NCBI GenBank assembly: GCA_017443405.1
Contig: JAFRXS010000014.1
Location: forward strand, 1 to 45,077
Length of the DNA: 45,077 nt
Direction of reading: 5' to 3'
Source of the DNA: Clostridia bacterium
GTDB taxonomy: Bacteria; Bacillota; Clostridia; Oscillospirales; Acutalibacteraceae
Both the position numbers and the translations under genes were made by a program. The notes under the pieces are model-generated. The model saw nothing but the letters and a program-made list of their open reading frames with translations, was not told the origin of the DNA and did not search any database. Within the stretch, counting starts at the first letter, position 1. Each line of letters opens with the position of its first letter. Below are positions 1 to 8,885 of this stretch, in pieces.

Positions 1-523
1 AGACGACGCCGACCTCCGGACCGAACGCCATAAGGATGATCATGACGGCGTAAAAGGCGAAAGTCGCCGCCTTGCCGTAGATCTCCGCAGCGCCGGGCCT
101 CAGGCCCTTCGAGATCATGACCGCTCCGCCAATGACCATGACGAGCTCCTTGGCGATGAACAGCAGGAAGACCCAGCTGAACGCGTGCATCGCGGCGCTT
201 TCGGCGTGCAGGAACTCAAGGAACATTATAACGGCGAGCGTTATCTGCGTGAGCTTGTCCGCCACAGGGTCGAGAACCTTGCCCAAGGGGCTGACCTGGT
301 TGAATCTCCTCGCAATCTTGCCGTCGAGGAAGTCCGTAAGACCGGAGGCGGCAAGAATGCAGAGCGCCCACCACATTCTGTGATTTTCCACGGTCGAGGT
401 GTAGAAAAGCCACGCGAATACGGGGATGAGGATAATGCGTATGAACGTCAGCACGTTCGGCACCGTCCATACTACCGAGAAAAGGTCGCCGAAGATCGAT
501 TCTTTTTTCTGATTGTTTTCCAT
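1..523 (-). CDS. pgsA: CDP-diacylglycerol--glycerol-3-phosphate 3-phosphatidyltransferase (partial, 3' end outside window)
   Basis: Membrane enzyme that joins CDP-diacylglycerol and glycerol 3-phosphate to give phosphatidylglycerol phosphate, the first committed step to phosphatidylglycerol and cardiolipin. Translating the minus strand from ATG 523 gives at least 174 residues. They carry the full CDP-alcohol phosphotransferase signature D-x2-D-G-x2-A-R-x8-G-x3-D-x3-D (it reads DFLDGKIARRF, then GKVLDPVADK), followed by hydrophobic helices. A GAGG ribosome site lies 7 bases before the ATG. The reading frame runs off the left edge, so the last helices are missing. It is the most downstream visible gene of the leftward operon, 21 bases after the cvpA-like gene. 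The PgsA assignment within the CDP-alcohol family rests on the N-terminal segment with PNVLTFIRI and is likely but not proven. Confidence 0.93.
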   Translation of the reverse strand, partial: MENNQKKESIFGDLFSVVWTVPNVLTFIRIILIPVFAWLFYTSTVENHRMWWALCILAASGLTDFLDGKIARRFNQVSPLGKVLDPVADKLTQITLAVIMFLEFLHAESAAMHAFSWVFLLFIAKELVMVIGGAVMISKGLRPGAAEIYGKAATFAFYAVMIILMAFGPEVGVV

Positions 524-544
524 GATGTTACCTCGCTGTAGTGT

Positions 545-1195
545 TCACCGGATGAGCTTCGCGACGAGTTCGCATATCTTCGATCCCGCCGCTGCGTCGG
601 AAAGGTTCGTTTCTGGGAGCAGAGCGGCGACGGACATGAGCGCCGACGCGAGAACTCCCGCGTAGACGCAGCCCTTTGCCGCGCCGAGCACGCCGCCGAG
701 TATGAGATTGGGCGTCTTGAGCGCGGTTTTTTTGACGCCGGAATCGGCTATTTTTATTATGAGTTTGAGAATAAAAGAGAGTATGATGAATATCAGGACG
801 GCGCACATCACGTTCATGCCCGTCAGCAGGAAGGGCTCGACGTATTTCGTGACGATGAGGGAGGCGGTCGCGTTCGCGTCGAGAGCGACCTCGGGTATCT
901 CGAAGCCGAAGGTCTTTATTAGCGACTGCGCCGTGTCCGGCAGCGCCGAGACGACCTGCGAAACGGAGTTGATCGCGCCCGCCGGTATCCTTTCGACCAC
1001 GGCGTTTATAACGCTGTCCCTGACGTAGGAATTATAGATGTAGCCCGCCGCAAGTTGAGCCAGCTTCGCGGCAGCGAACAGACTCACGGCGACGGCCGCA
1101 AGGTCGAGGACGGTGCGTATAAGTCCTTTTTTCACGCCCATCAGGGCGGTGGCGAGAATGACGATGATGAGGATGATATCGGTCATTGTACCCAT
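545..1195 (-). CDS. CvpA family membrane protein
   Basis: A 216-residue integral membrane protein. The first segment (about residues 5-30, with IILIIVILATALMG and then KKGLIRTVLDLAA) is the typical CvpA-family start: a hydrophobic helix, G-x-x-K-G-x-x-R, then a second helix. Two more helices are visible at about 125-148 and 170-195, with NLILGGVLGAAKG as a family-like loop before the last helix. CvpA proteins are linked to colicin V export and envelope integrity in enterobacteria; in Firmicutes the role is unclear. It lies 50 bases after the DUF5711-like gene and 21 bases before pgsA, so it is probably co-transcribed with both. An ATG at 1186 is an equally possible start, since neither start has a strong ribosome site. 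Confidence 0.8.
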   Translation of the reverse strand: MGTMTDIILIIVILATALMGVKKGLIRTVLDLAAVAVSLFAAAKLAQLAAGYIYNSYVRDSVINAVVERIPAGAINSVSQVVSALPDTAQSLIKTFGFEIPEVALDANATASLIVTKYVEPFLLTGMNVMCAVLIFIILSFILKLIIKIADSGVKKTALKTPNLILGGVLGAAKGCVYAGVLASALMSVAALLPETNLSDAAAGSKICELVAKLIR

Positions 1196-1245
1196 GATTG
1201 CTCAAATACTCCGTTTTCGGTTAAGTTCTGTCTGATTCGTACGCG

Positions 1246-3003
1246 TCAGCCGTCTGCCTCGGAGTCGGCGGGGTAGGAGACCTGCACCGTTTGCGTCGTC
1301 GTCGCTTCGGCGGTCGGGGCTTCCGTTACCGGCTCGGGCTCCGTCCCGCTTGGCTCCGCGTCCGTTTCGTCCGCGGGGGCTTCCTGCTGCGTCCGGCTTT
1401 CGGCGTCGCCCCGGTTCTCCGCGGCCTTCGGTTTCCCGCTCTCGAGCCTGCGGTCGAAGGAAGGTGAGCATTTCGCGAGGCCGTCGGGCGTTATCACGCA
1501 GACCTTTCCGTAGGCGAACAGCGCGCCGCTTATCAGCTTGTCGCAGGTTATCACGGCCTTTTCCTTGCCGGACGAGCCGTGTACCGTCGCCGAGCCGCTG
1601 CCCGCCGTGACGGTCTTTTTGCCGTCGAAGGCGAGAGCGTTCGCTTCGTTCTTTACGTTGAAGCGGGCGCGCTCGGAGCCGCCGGCGCTCAGGACCAGGA
1701 CGGTATCGCCATCGGGGTTGCCGGGGCGCGACAGATAGATCGCCGTCTTTCCCGATCTTCTGTCGTAAACGGTGTGCCTTACGGCTGCGGAATTGAACGG
1801 CACAGTGCGGTCTCTGTTTTTTCCGGTCTCATAGAAAGCCTTGTCGGTTATCTCTATCATTTTGGACGATCCCGCGAGATATACCGCGAGGATGTTTTCG
1901 TTCGTCCTTTCCGGACCGTAGAACACCTCCGCGCCGTCCTTTGAGAAGCTGATGATCTCGGACTTTGAATAGAGCGTCGAATTGTCCTGCGTGGAACCTA
2001 TGAGCGAGACCGCGACCTTTTTGCCGCTGCCCTTCAGGTCCGCGCAGACCGCGTATTCGCTTACGAAACCGCGGTTGTAGAGCTTTTCGCCAGTTTTGCT
2101 GTAAACGTCGATCTGGGTGCGGTAGTTGCTGTCCGACGATTTCGTGATTATCGCGAAGTCGCCGTTTTCCGCCACGGCGCCCGAAATGATGCCGACCGTC
2201 GAAGCGCTGTTGTAAACTATGCCGTTTTTGTTTTCTATCCTGTATCTTGAGGACTCGGTGTCGTAGAGCAGGACGTAATCGCCGTTTGCCTTTATATGCG
2301 GGACGGCGTAGTTGTGCACGTGCTCCTCGCTCTTTCCTTTTTCGGAAATAAACACCGTCGACGTGTCGGTGAGCAGAACGGCGCGATTGTTCACGTAAAG
2401 GGCTTCCCTGACGGTCTGCCCGTCTGTCTCGTAGAAGATATAGTCCGGCGCGGTTATATTCTCGCCCCAGTTGCTGCGGCTCTGCTCGCTTATGACGGCG
2501 GCGCGGATCCACGTGTAGGCGGCTCCGATCAACAGGAGAGCGGCAAGGACCAGGATGAAGACGGTCCTGGGCTCGAATTTGACTTTTTTGCGCTCGCTTT
2601 TGGCTTTTTTCGGTCTGTTCGCGACGGAAGTCTTTATTTTTTCCGCGAGAGCCGCGGCGCGCTTTTTCGTTTCTCCGGTCTTCTTCCTTTTTGGCTTTTT
2701 CTCCTTGGGCGCCTTCGGCTTTTTCTCCCCGGGCCGTTCGGGGGCGGGAGCGGCCTTCGGGGGCTCCTTTTGGGGCTCCGCCGCTTTCGTTCCCGTTTCG
2801 GTTCCCGCGTCCGCGTTTTTCGCGGCGGGGGCGTTTTCCGCTGCGGGGTTCGATATATCCCCGCCGGATTTATCCAAAGCGGCTTTTTCGGTATCATCGG
2901 TCTTTTCCGGGACGGGAGGCGCCGCCGGAGCGGTCTGAGACCCGTTCTTCTGCTGTTCGGCTTTCTTCTGTTCGTCTGCCGCTCTTCTGACCCAGGACGA
3001 CAT
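1246..3003 (-). CDS. DUF5711-like single-pass membrane protein with beta-propeller-like exterior
   Basis: A 585-residue protein of unknown function. Residues 1-145 are low-complexity and charged, rich in Ala, Pro, Lys and Glu and probably cytoplasmic. One transmembrane helix follows at about 147-168 (FILVLAALLLIGAAYTW). The external part (about 185-520) is made of repeated beta-strand pairs such as NGDYVLLYD, NGDFAIITK and GKVCVITPDG, as in WD40/PQQ-like propellers. The end (about 530-585) is an acidic Pro/Thr-rich tail. This build matches clostridial DUF5711 proteins as I remember them; the name is an inference. The start is fixed by AGGAGG seven bases before ATG 3003. The gene sits between truA and the cvpA-like gene in the same orientation. 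The disordered arm could bind a cytoplasmic partner, but nothing in the sequence says which. Confidence 0.65.
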   Translation of the reverse strand: MSSWVRRAADEQKKAEQQKNGSQTAPAAPPVPEKTDDTEKAALDKSGGDISNPAAENAPAAKNADAGTETGTKAAEPQKEPPKAAPAPERPGEKKPKAPKEKKPKRKKTGETKKRAAALAEKIKTSVANRPKKAKSERKKVKFEPRTVFILVLAALLLIGAAYTWIRAAVISEQSRSNWGENITAPDYIFYETDGQTVREALYVNNRAVLLTDTSTVFISEKGKSEEHVHNYAVPHIKANGDYVLLYDTESSRYRIENKNGIVYNSASTVGIISGAVAENGDFAIITKSSDSNYRTQIDVYSKTGEKLYNRGFVSEYAVCADLKGSGKKVAVSLIGSTQDNSTLYSKSEIISFSKDGAEVFYGPERTNENILAVYLAGSSKMIEITDKAFYETGKNRDRTVPFNSAAVRHTVYDRRSGKTAIYLSRPGNPDGDTVLVLSAGGSERARFNVKNEANALAFDGKKTVTAGSGSATVHGSSGKEKAVITCDKLISGALFAYGKVCVITPDGLAKCSPSFDRRLESGKPKAAENRGDAESRTQQEAPADETDAEPSGTEPEPVTEAPTAEATTTQTVQVSYPADSEADG

Positions 3004-3060
3004 AAGTCCCTCCTATATATTAGCTGTTGATTTCTTTTTTATCGCCGTACTCGACCTTCA

Positions 3061-3777
3061 TCAGGTAGAGCCCGCAGGCGGGCAGGGTCCTGCCGGCGCA
3101 GAGCCTGTCGCGTTTTCTATGATCTGCGCGACCGTGTCGGTGATCCTGCCCTCGGATATCTCGACCAGCGTCCCCGCCATGATCCTGACCATGTTGTAAA
3201 GGAAGCCGCTGCCGGTGAAATCCATGACCGTGAGCCCGCCCTCTTCGGATACCCTCGCGGAGTATACCGTCCTGACCTTGCTGCCCGGCACGGAGTGCGA
3301 GGCGCAGAACGAGGTAAAATCGTGTTCCCCCTCGAATTCCTTCGCGGCGCGCGCCATCAGTCCGGCGTCGAGCTTCCCGGGATGGTGGTAAGCCCTGTTC
3401 CTTAAGAACGGATCCGCGACGCGGGAGTCGTAGACGGCGTAGCGGTAGGTCTTGGAGGTCACGTCGTACCTCGCGTTGAACTCCGGCGGCGCTTCCTCGC
3501 ATGACTTGACCACGACCGAGTCCGGCAGGTAGTTGTTGAGCGCTCCGACGAATTTTCCCGTCGGTACGCCGCTTTCGGTCGTGAACGAGCAGACGTAGCC
3601 CTTCGCGTGCACGCCCGCGTCCGTCCTGCCGCAGCCGTAGATGACAGGCCGTTCGGCGGTGACGCTGAATACCGCGTCGGAGAGCACGTTCTGCACCGAG
3701 ACGGCGTTCTCCTGCCACTGCCAGCCGTGAAGCTCAGTCCCGTCGTAAGCGAGTTCAAGTTTGAGGTTGCGTGTCAT
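3061..3777 (-). CDS. truA: tRNA pseudouridine synthase A, frameshifted close to the C-terminus
   Basis: TruA makes pseudouridine at positions 38-40 of the tRNA anticodon arm. The frame shows the N-terminal YDGTELHGWQWQ, the catalytic-aspartate motif GRTDAGVHA, the family segment SKTYRYAVYD and the late motif GSGFLYNMVRIMAGTL. ATG 3777 forms an ATGA overlap with the stop of ecfT, so this start is preferred over an upstream start inside ecfT. The expected end (an R-x-x-A-G-x-T-x-P-A-x-G-L-Y-L-type motif) is not in this frame: after IIEN the frame reads 17 odd residues and stops at 3061. The correct ending AGRTLPACGLYLMKVEY is found in the next frame, stopping at 3020. One missing base near 3112 explains it. 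The catalytic core is intact. The cause is either an assembly error or a recent mutation. Confidence 0.9.
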   Translation of the reverse strand: MTRNLKLELAYDGTELHGWQWQENAVSVQNVLSDAVFSVTAERPVIYGCGRTDAGVHAKGYVCSFTTESGVPTGKFVGALNNYLPDSVVVKSCEEAPPEFNARYDVTSKTYRYAVYDSRVADPFLRNRAYHHPGKLDAGLMARAAKEFEGEHDFTSFCASHSVPGSKVRTVYSARVSEEGGLTVMDFTGSGFLYNMVRIMAGTLVEISEGRITDTVAQIIENATGSAPAGPCPPAGST

Positions 3778-4589
3778 ATCACGGCCTCGAAATAGATATT
3801 GAAAAGGATTATTCCCGCAGCGACTGCCGCCGTTGCGGTGAACGTCACGGCGTCGCGCCAGCCGAGCTTCATGACTCTGAGTCGCGTCCTGCCGTCCCCG
3901 CCGTGGTAGCAGCGGCACTCCATCGCGTAGGCGAGTTCGAACGCGCGCCTGAACGCGTTGACGAAAAGCGGCACGAGGACCGGTATCATCGCTTTCGCGC
4001 GCCTGTGCAGCGGCCCCGTCTCCATATCCGCTCCGCGCGCTTTCTGAGCCGACATTAGGCGGTCGGTCTCGTCGACGAGCGTGGGGATGAAGCGCAGCGC
4101 TATCGTCATCATCATCGCGAGCGTGTGCACCGGCACCTTCAGCTTCGCCAGCGGCGACAGCAGACGCTCGAGCGCGTCCGTGAGCAGGGTGGGGGAGGTC
4201 GTGTAGGTAAGCAGCGAGCTTATGAGTATCAGCGAGCAGATGCGCACCGCCATGAACACCGCCGCCGCGACGCCTTTGTCCGTCGGGGCGAAAAAGCCCC
4301 AGGTGAACAGCACCTCGCCCTGTTTGTTGTAGAAAAGCTGGAGCAGCGAGGTTATCGCGATGATGATATAAAGCGTTTTGAGGCCGCTGAATATCAGCTT
4401 GAACGAAAGTCTTGAAATGAGCACTCCGGTCAGCACGAAAAGAAAGACCAGACCGAGAGCGTAGAAATTACGGCAGAGGAAGATGAGTATCAGCGCCGCG
4501 AAAACGACGAGAATCTTGCTTCTGGGGTCGAGCCTGTGGACGAACGACTCCCCGGGGAAGAACCTGCCGATGGTGATATCTCTGAACAT
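3774..4589 (-). CDS. ecfT: Energy-coupling factor transporter transmembrane protein EcfT
   Basis: The 271-residue membrane scaffold of an ECF-type vitamin importer. It couples two ATPases to a substrate-binding S component. The start MFRDITIGRFFPGESFVHRLDPRSKI carries the conserved LDPR-x-K segment. Several hydrophobic helices follow, then the long cytoplasmic coupling helices with the two diagnostic motifs: SAQKARGAD (ARG) and AMECRCYHGG. The second motif is usually A-R-x; here the alanine is Cys, a mild deviation. The start ATG shares one base with the stop of ecfA2 (TGATG) and the stop overlaps truA, so translation is coupled. No S component is encoded in the window, which fits a shared (group II) module serving several S proteins encoded elsewhere. 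Confidence 0.95.
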   Translation of the reverse strand: MFRDITIGRFFPGESFVHRLDPRSKILVVFAALILIFLCRNFYALGLVFLFVLTGVLISRLSFKLIFSGLKTLYIIIAITSLLQLFYNKQGEVLFTWGFFAPTDKGVAAAVFMAVRICSLILISSLLTYTTSPTLLTDALERLLSPLAKLKVPVHTLAMMMTIALRFIPTLVDETDRLMSAQKARGADMETGPLHRRAKAMIPVLVPLFVNAFRRAFELAYAMECRCYHGGDGRTRLRVMKLGWRDAVTFTATAAVAAGIILFNIYFEAVI

Positions 4590-5467
4590 CAGCCGCGCCC
4601 TCCGTTTTTCTGCCTGTAACAGCGGATGAGCTCTTCCGCCGCCTCCGAGAGGGTGTATATGCCGTGTTTCAGCGGCACTCCCGCGGCGCGCAGCGCGTCG
4701 GTTATCCGGGTGACCTCCGGGACGGAAAGCCCCATCCCGGCCATTTCCGCGCTGTGCGAGAACACCTCGTCCACCGTGCCGTAAATCGCTATCTTTCCGC
4801 GCCGCACGACGGCTATCCTGTCGGCGAGCTCCGCGACGTCGTCCATGCTGTGCGAAACGATGATGACGGTCTTGCCCGTACCCTCGCGGTAGCGCCTTAT
4901 CATATCGAAGGTATCCCTTCGCCCGGCGGGGTCGAGACCCGCGGAGGGCTCGTCGAGGATGAGGACCTCGGGCTTCATCGCCATGACGCCCGCTATCGCC
5001 GCGCGGCGCTTCTGACCGCCCGACAGCTCGAAGGGCGACTTCCCGAAAAGCTCTTCGTCGAGCCCGGCGAGAGCGGCTGCGTCGCGCACGTTGCGGTCGA
5101 CGGAAGCTTCGTCGAGCCCCATGTTTTTCGGACCGAAGGCTATATCCTTATATACCGTGCTTTCAAAAAGCTGATGCTCCGGATACTGGAAGCAAAGCCC
5201 GACCTTGAAGCGTACGTCTCTGGCGGACGCCTTGTTCGCGTTTATGTCCGCGCCTTCGTAAAGCACCTTGCCGGAATCCGGTTTCATAAGTGCGTTGAGC
5301 GTCTGTATGAGCGTCGATTTGCCGCTGCCCGTGTGCCCGATGAGGGCGGTTATCAGACCTTTTTCGATATCAAGGTCGACGCTGTCGAGGGCCCGGACCT
5401 CAAACGGCGTGCCCGAGCCGTAGGTAAAGCTTACGCCGCGGCATTCAATTATTGAATTCTTTTCCAT
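4589..5467 (-). CDS. ecfA2: Energy-coupling factor ABC ATPase EcfA2
   Basis: A 292-residue cytoplasmic ABC ATPase of the ECF importer. Visible motifs are Walker A GHTGSGKST (about residues 43-51), the Q-loop FQYPEHQLFE that is typical of EcfA2 rather than EcfA1, the ABC signature LSGGQKRRAAIAG, Walker B EVLILDEP and the H-loop VSHSMDD. It overlaps ecfA1 by 23 bases and ecfT by one base, in the usual A1-A2-T order. ATP hydrolysis by the A1/A2 pair drives toppling of the S component in the membrane. No strong ribosome site precedes ATG 5467, in line with coupling to the upstream frame. Confidence 0.95.
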   Translation of the reverse strand: MEKNSIIECRGVSFTYGSGTPFEVRALDSVDLDIEKGLITALIGHTGSGKSTLIQTLNALMKPDSGKVLYEGADINANKASARDVRFKVGLCFQYPEHQLFESTVYKDIAFGPKNMGLDEASVDRNVRDAAALAGLDEELFGKSPFELSGGQKRRAAIAGVMAMKPEVLILDEPSAGLDPAGRRDTFDMIRRYREGTGKTVIIVSHSMDDVAELADRIAVVRRGKIAIYGTVDEVFSHSAEMAGMGLSVPEVTRITDALRAAGVPLKHGIYTLSEAAEELIRCYRQKNGGRG

Positions 5468-6299
5468 AAGCGCTGATGAGCCCCGCGGGTGTGATTATGC
5501 CTTCCGGGAGTGCGACGCCCGCCGTTCTGAGCGCCGAAGCCAGCTTCGCGCTCTGCGGGATGTCGAGCCCGAGTGAGATTAGCTCCTTTTCGTTTTTGAA
5601 TACCTCGGACGGCGCGCCCTCGAGAGCGACCGTGCCGTGATCCATGACTATTATTCGGTCGGCTCTCGCCGCCTCTTCCATATAGTGGGTTATGAGCATG
5701 ACGCCGATGCCGTACTCGTCCCTGAGACGGAAGACTGTCGACATGACCTCCTCGCGCCCCTTCGGGTCGAGCATCGCTGTCGGCTCGTCCATGACTACGG
5801 CGCGCGTGCGCATCGCGATGACTCCGGCTATCGCGACTCTCTGCTTCTGACCGCCCGAGAGTCGCGACGGCTCGGCTGAACGCAGGTCGTACATATCGAC
5901 GGCTTTCAGCGCCGCGTCCACGCGCTCGCGAAGCTCCGGGTTCGGTATGCCGAGATTTTCGGGACCGAAAGCCACGTCCTCCTCGACGACCGTCGCGACT
6001 ATCTGATTGTCGGGGTCCTGCATAACGAGGCCGACCGTTTTTCGTATCTCAAGATCGAGCGATTCGTCCGCCGTGTCCATCCCCGCTACGGTGACCTTCC
6101 CGCTTTCGGGGACAGCCATGCCGTTGCACAGCCGCGCCACGGTCGATTTGCCCGAGCCGTTGTGACCGAGCACCGCCAGCACCTCGCCGGCGCGCAGCTC
6201 GAGCGAGACGTTTTTGAGAACGAGCGGAAGAAGCTCGCCGTCCTCATTGTCGTAGCGGTAGCTGACGTTATCGAATTTTATGATGGTTTCAGAGGCCAT
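5445..6299 (-). CDS. ecfA1: Energy-coupling factor ABC ATPase EcfA1
   Basis: A 284-residue ABC ATPase and partner of EcfA2. It shows Walker A GHNGSGKST, a Q-loop region QDPDNQIVATVVEEDVAFG that is characteristic of EcfA1, the signature LSGGQKQRVAIAG, Walker B AVVMDEPTAMLDP and the H-loop LITHYMEE. It begins 24 bases after the methyltransferase stop and overlaps ecfA2. Together with ecfT it forms a complete energizing module without a local substrate-binding protein. Confidence 0.95.
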   Translation of the reverse strand: MASETIIKFDNVSYRYDNEDGELLPLVLKNVSLELRAGEVLAVLGHNGSGKSTVARLCNGMAVPESGKVTVAGMDTADESLDLEIRKTVGLVMQDPDNQIVATVVEEDVAFGPENLGIPNPELRERVDAALKAVDMYDLRSAEPSRLSGGQKQRVAIAGVIAMRTRAVVMDEPTAMLDPKGREEVMSTVFRLRDEYGIGVMLITHYMEEAARADRIIVMDHGTVALEGAPSEVFKNEKELISLGLDIPQSAKLASALRTAGVALPEGIITPAGLISAYGKEFNN

Positions 6300-6323
6300 T
6301 TTCGCTCTTTCCGGGTGAATTAT

Positions 6324-7193
6324 TTAAAAATCTTTTCCGAGGCAGGAGCCGCCGCAGGGCAGCACCGTGCCGGAGGAGCTCACGGGCAGGCCGAGCTCGT
6401 AGGAATCAACGCCCCTGCTCTTTCCGAGAGCCGCCGTCATTATGCAGCTCATGACGGAGGGGGAGAGCCCCGCCGTGTAGGAGTTGTTGAGGAAGGCGAG
6501 CGCGCGGTCGCCGAGAAGCCCGGCGCACGCCGACACGAGGTCGTAAAGCGTGTCCTCGAGCTTCCAGACCTCGCCGCCGGGTCCTCTGCCGTAGGAGGGC
6601 GGGTCCATGATGATTATATCGTAGCGGCTGCCGCGCCTTATCTCTCTCTGCACGAATTTGAAGCAGTCGTCCACTATCCAGCGGACTGGTCTGTCCGCCA
6701 CGCCGCAAAGCGCCGCGTTCTCGCGCGCCCAGGAGACCATGCCCTTCGCCGCGTCCACGTGCGTGACCGCCGCGCCCGCCGCGAGAGCGGACACCGTCGC
6801 CGCGCCGGTATAGGCGAACAGGTTGAGGACCCTGACGTCCGTTCTGCCGGACTTCGCTATGATATCCGCGATAAGGTCCCAGTTCGCCGCCTGCTCGGGG
6901 AAAAGCCCCGTGTGCTTGAAGCCGGTAAGACCTATCTTGAATTTGAGGTTTCCGTAAGAAACCCGGATATCGGACGGCACTTTTTTCAGGTATTCCCACC
7001 TGCCGCCGCCCGATGACGAGCGTATGTATCTCGCGTCGGCGCGTTTCCAGTCGGCGCCCTTCGGCGTTTTCCAGATGACCTGCGGGTCGGGCCTTATCAG
7101 TACCGTTTCGCCCAAGCGCTCCAGCCTTTCGCCGTCCGAGCAGTCGATAAGCTCGTAGTCCCTCCAGCGGGAGGAGATATGTATATCACTCAT
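6324..7193 (-). CDS. Class I SAM-dependent methyltransferase, RlmI-like (COG1092 type)
   Basis: A 289-residue methyltransferase. The SAM-binding motif I is [19 protein letters not shown], followed by an acidic loop HVDAAKG. Motif IV is [11 protein letters not shown], the DPPSYG form seen in the RlmI/Methyltrans_SAM group of 23S rRNA cytosine methyltransferases. The N-terminal segment (about 1-95) lacks an obvious PUA domain, so this is the shorter clostridial form; its RNA target cannot be read from the sequence. ATG 7193 overlaps the last 8 bases of ruvB, giving translational coupling. The longer upstream start (7295) would lie deep inside ruvB and is not used here. Confidence 0.85.
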   Translation of the reverse strand: MSDIHISSRWRDYELIDCSDGERLERLGETVLIRPDPQVIWKTPKGADWKRADARYIRSSSGGGRWEYLKKVPSDIRVSYGNLKFKIGLTGFKHTGLFPEQAANWDLIADIIAKSGRTDVRVLNLFAYTGAATVSALAAGAAVTHVDAAKGMVSWARENAALCGVADRPVRWIVDDCFKFVQREIRRGSRYDIIIMDPPSYGRGPGGEVWKLEDTLYDLVSACAGLLGDRALAFLNNSYTAGLSPSVMSCIMTAALGKSRGVDSYELGLPVSSSGTVLPCGGSCLGKDF

Positions 7194-8244
7194 TTTCAAA
7201 AAGGCTCTGCTGGATATCGGTCGCGCCGGTGTATTCGATCCCCAGGTGTATGTACGCCGCGCGCGAGACGACCCTGCCCCGCGGTGTGCGCCCAAGGAAG
7301 CCGATCTGCATAAGGTACGGCTCGTAAACGTCCTCGATCGTGACGGCTTCCTCGCCTATGGTCGCGGCTATCGTCTCGAGACCGACGGGGCCGCCGCCGT
7401 AGTTGTGTATCATAGTGGTGAGCAGGCGCCTGTCGACGTTGTCCAGCCCCAGCTCGTCTATCTCCATGCGCCCAAGAGCCTGCCTCGCGGCGTCGAGGTC
7501 TATCACGCCCTTGCCGCAGACCTGCGCGAAATCGCGCGAGCGCTTGAGCAGCCTGTTGGCTATTCGCGGCGTGCCCCTTGAGCGGGAGGCTATCTCCATC
7601 GCGCCCTCCTCGTCTATGTCTATGCCGAGTATCCCCGCGCTGCGGGTGACGATGCCGGCGAGCTCCTCGGGCTTGTATAATTCAAGGCGCAGTATCACGC
7701 CGAAACGGTCGCGCAGCGGCGCGCTGAGCTGACCCGCTCTCGTCGTCGCGCCGACGAGCGTGAATTTGGGCAGATCGAGCCTTATCGACCTCGCGGACGG
7801 GCCTTTGCCGATGATTATATCGAGCGAGAAATCCTCCATCGCGGGGTAAAGGACCTCCTCCACCTGCCGCGACAGACGGTGTATCTCGTCGATGAACAGT
7901 ATGTCGCCCTCGTTGAGGTTCGTCAGCAGGGCGGCGAGGTCCCCGGGCTTTTCGATAGCCGGACCCGACGTGACTCTTATCTGCACGCTCAGCTCGTTGG
8001 CGATTATGCCCGCGAGCGTGGTCTTGCCCAGTCCGGGAGGGCCGTAGAGCAGCACGTGATCGAGCGTCTCGCCGCGCTGTATCGCCGCCTGGATATATAT
8101 CTTCAGGTTTTCCTTGACCTTTTCCTGGCCGATATAGTCGTTGAGAGTCTTCGGCCTGAGCGTATTGTCGGGATCCGCGGGGTTGAACTGCGGAGCTATT
8201 AGCCTGTCGGCGGGGTCGAAGGCGGGGTCGAAAGTATCGTTCAT
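7186..8244 (-). CDS. ruvB: Holliday junction branch migration DNA helicase RuvB
   Basis: A 352-residue AAA+ motor that drives branch migration at Holliday junctions together with RuvA. Motifs are the family start [19 protein letters not shown], Walker [10 protein letters not shown], Walker [11 protein letters not shown], the sensor segment LVGATTRAG, the arginine-finger segment PLRDRFGV, and the winged-helix end with [18 protein letters not shown]. The start at ATG 8244 is chosen because GGGAGG lies 8 bases upstream; a start at 8262 would sit further into ruvA with no such site. The ruvB start lies within 2 bases of the ruvA stop, as usual for this gene pair. Confidence 0.98.
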   Translation of the reverse strand: MNDTFDPAFDPADRLIAPQFNPADPDNTLRPKTLNDYIGQEKVKENLKIYIQAAIQRGETLDHVLLYGPPGLGKTTLAGIIANELSVQIRVTSGPAIEKPGDLAALLTNLNEGDILFIDEIHRLSRQVEEVLYPAMEDFSLDIIIGKGPSARSIRLDLPKFTLVGATTRAGQLSAPLRDRFGVILRLELYKPEELAGIVTRSAGILGIDIDEEGAMEIASRSRGTPRIANRLLKRSRDFAQVCGKGVIDLDAARQALGRMEIDELGLDNVDRRLLTTMIHNYGGGPVGLETIAATIGEEAVTIEDVYEPYLMQIGFLGRTPRGRVVSRAAYIHLGIEYTGATDIQQSLFENE

Positions 8245-8245
8245 A

Positions 8246-8851
8246 TCACACGCCTCCCGCAAGTATCTTTAAGGCGGCCTTGATTATCGCCTCGACCGTC
8301 TGCGTGCCGTCCGTCCTGGCGACGGCGGTCGCCGCGTCGGAGGGGGAGTAGCCCAGCACCGTGAGAGCGCTCACCGCCTCGGCGGCGTTGCTCGACGCGG
8401 AGGCTATGCCCGCCGCGTTCTCCGCCGCTTCGGCGGACAGGCCGGCTGTGGCGGAGATCTTGTCCTTGAGCTCGTTCACGACTCGCTGCGCGAGCTTCGG
8501 GCCCACGCCCTGCGCCTTCGTCAGCGCCCTGTAGTCGCCCGAGGCGATGACCACCGCGATACGGTCCGCCGTGAAGGCGGACAGCATCGAGATCGCCGCC
8601 TTCGGGCCCACGCCCGAAACGCCGATGAGCATCCTGAAGCAGTTGAGCTCCGCGAGGTCCGCAAAGCCGTAAAGGTCGACTCCGCTTTCGCTGACGCTCA
8701 GGTACGTGTAGAGCGTGACGCTGTCGCCCGCCGAGCCGCACTCGCTCAGGGTGTTTGCCGACGTGCGGCAGTAAAAGCCTATGCCGGCGCACGAAACGGC
8801 GACAGCTCCGACCTCTCTCGCTATGATCTTGCCTGTAAGACTGTAGAACAT
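8246..8851 (-). CDS. ruvA: Holliday junction branch migration protein RuvA
   Basis: A 201-residue junction-recognition protein that loads RuvB. It shows the N-terminal OB fold ([17 protein letters not shown]), the helix-hairpin-helix motifs with [14 protein letters not shown] and [19 protein letters not shown], and a C-terminal three-helix domain ending in [10 protein letters not shown] that binds RuvB. The start at ATG 8851 is preceded by GAGAGG and gives the normal family N-terminus; the open frame extends 19 codons further upstream into the repeat element, which is not a plausible protein sequence. It is separated from ruvC by an inserted-looking palindromic element. Confidence 0.97.
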   Translation of the reverse strand: MFYSLTGKIIAREVGAVAVSCAGIGFYCRTSANTLSECGSAGDSVTLYTYLSVSESGVDLYGFADLAELNCFRMLIGVSGVGPKAAISMLSAFTADRIAVVIASGDYRALTKAQGVGPKLAQRVVNELKDKISATAGLSAEAAENAAGIASASSNAAEAVSALTVLGYSPSDAATAVARTDGTQTVEAIIKAALKILAGGV

Positions 8852-8885
8852 ATGTTTCCTCTCTTGGGGTTTGCGCTTTTCGCTA

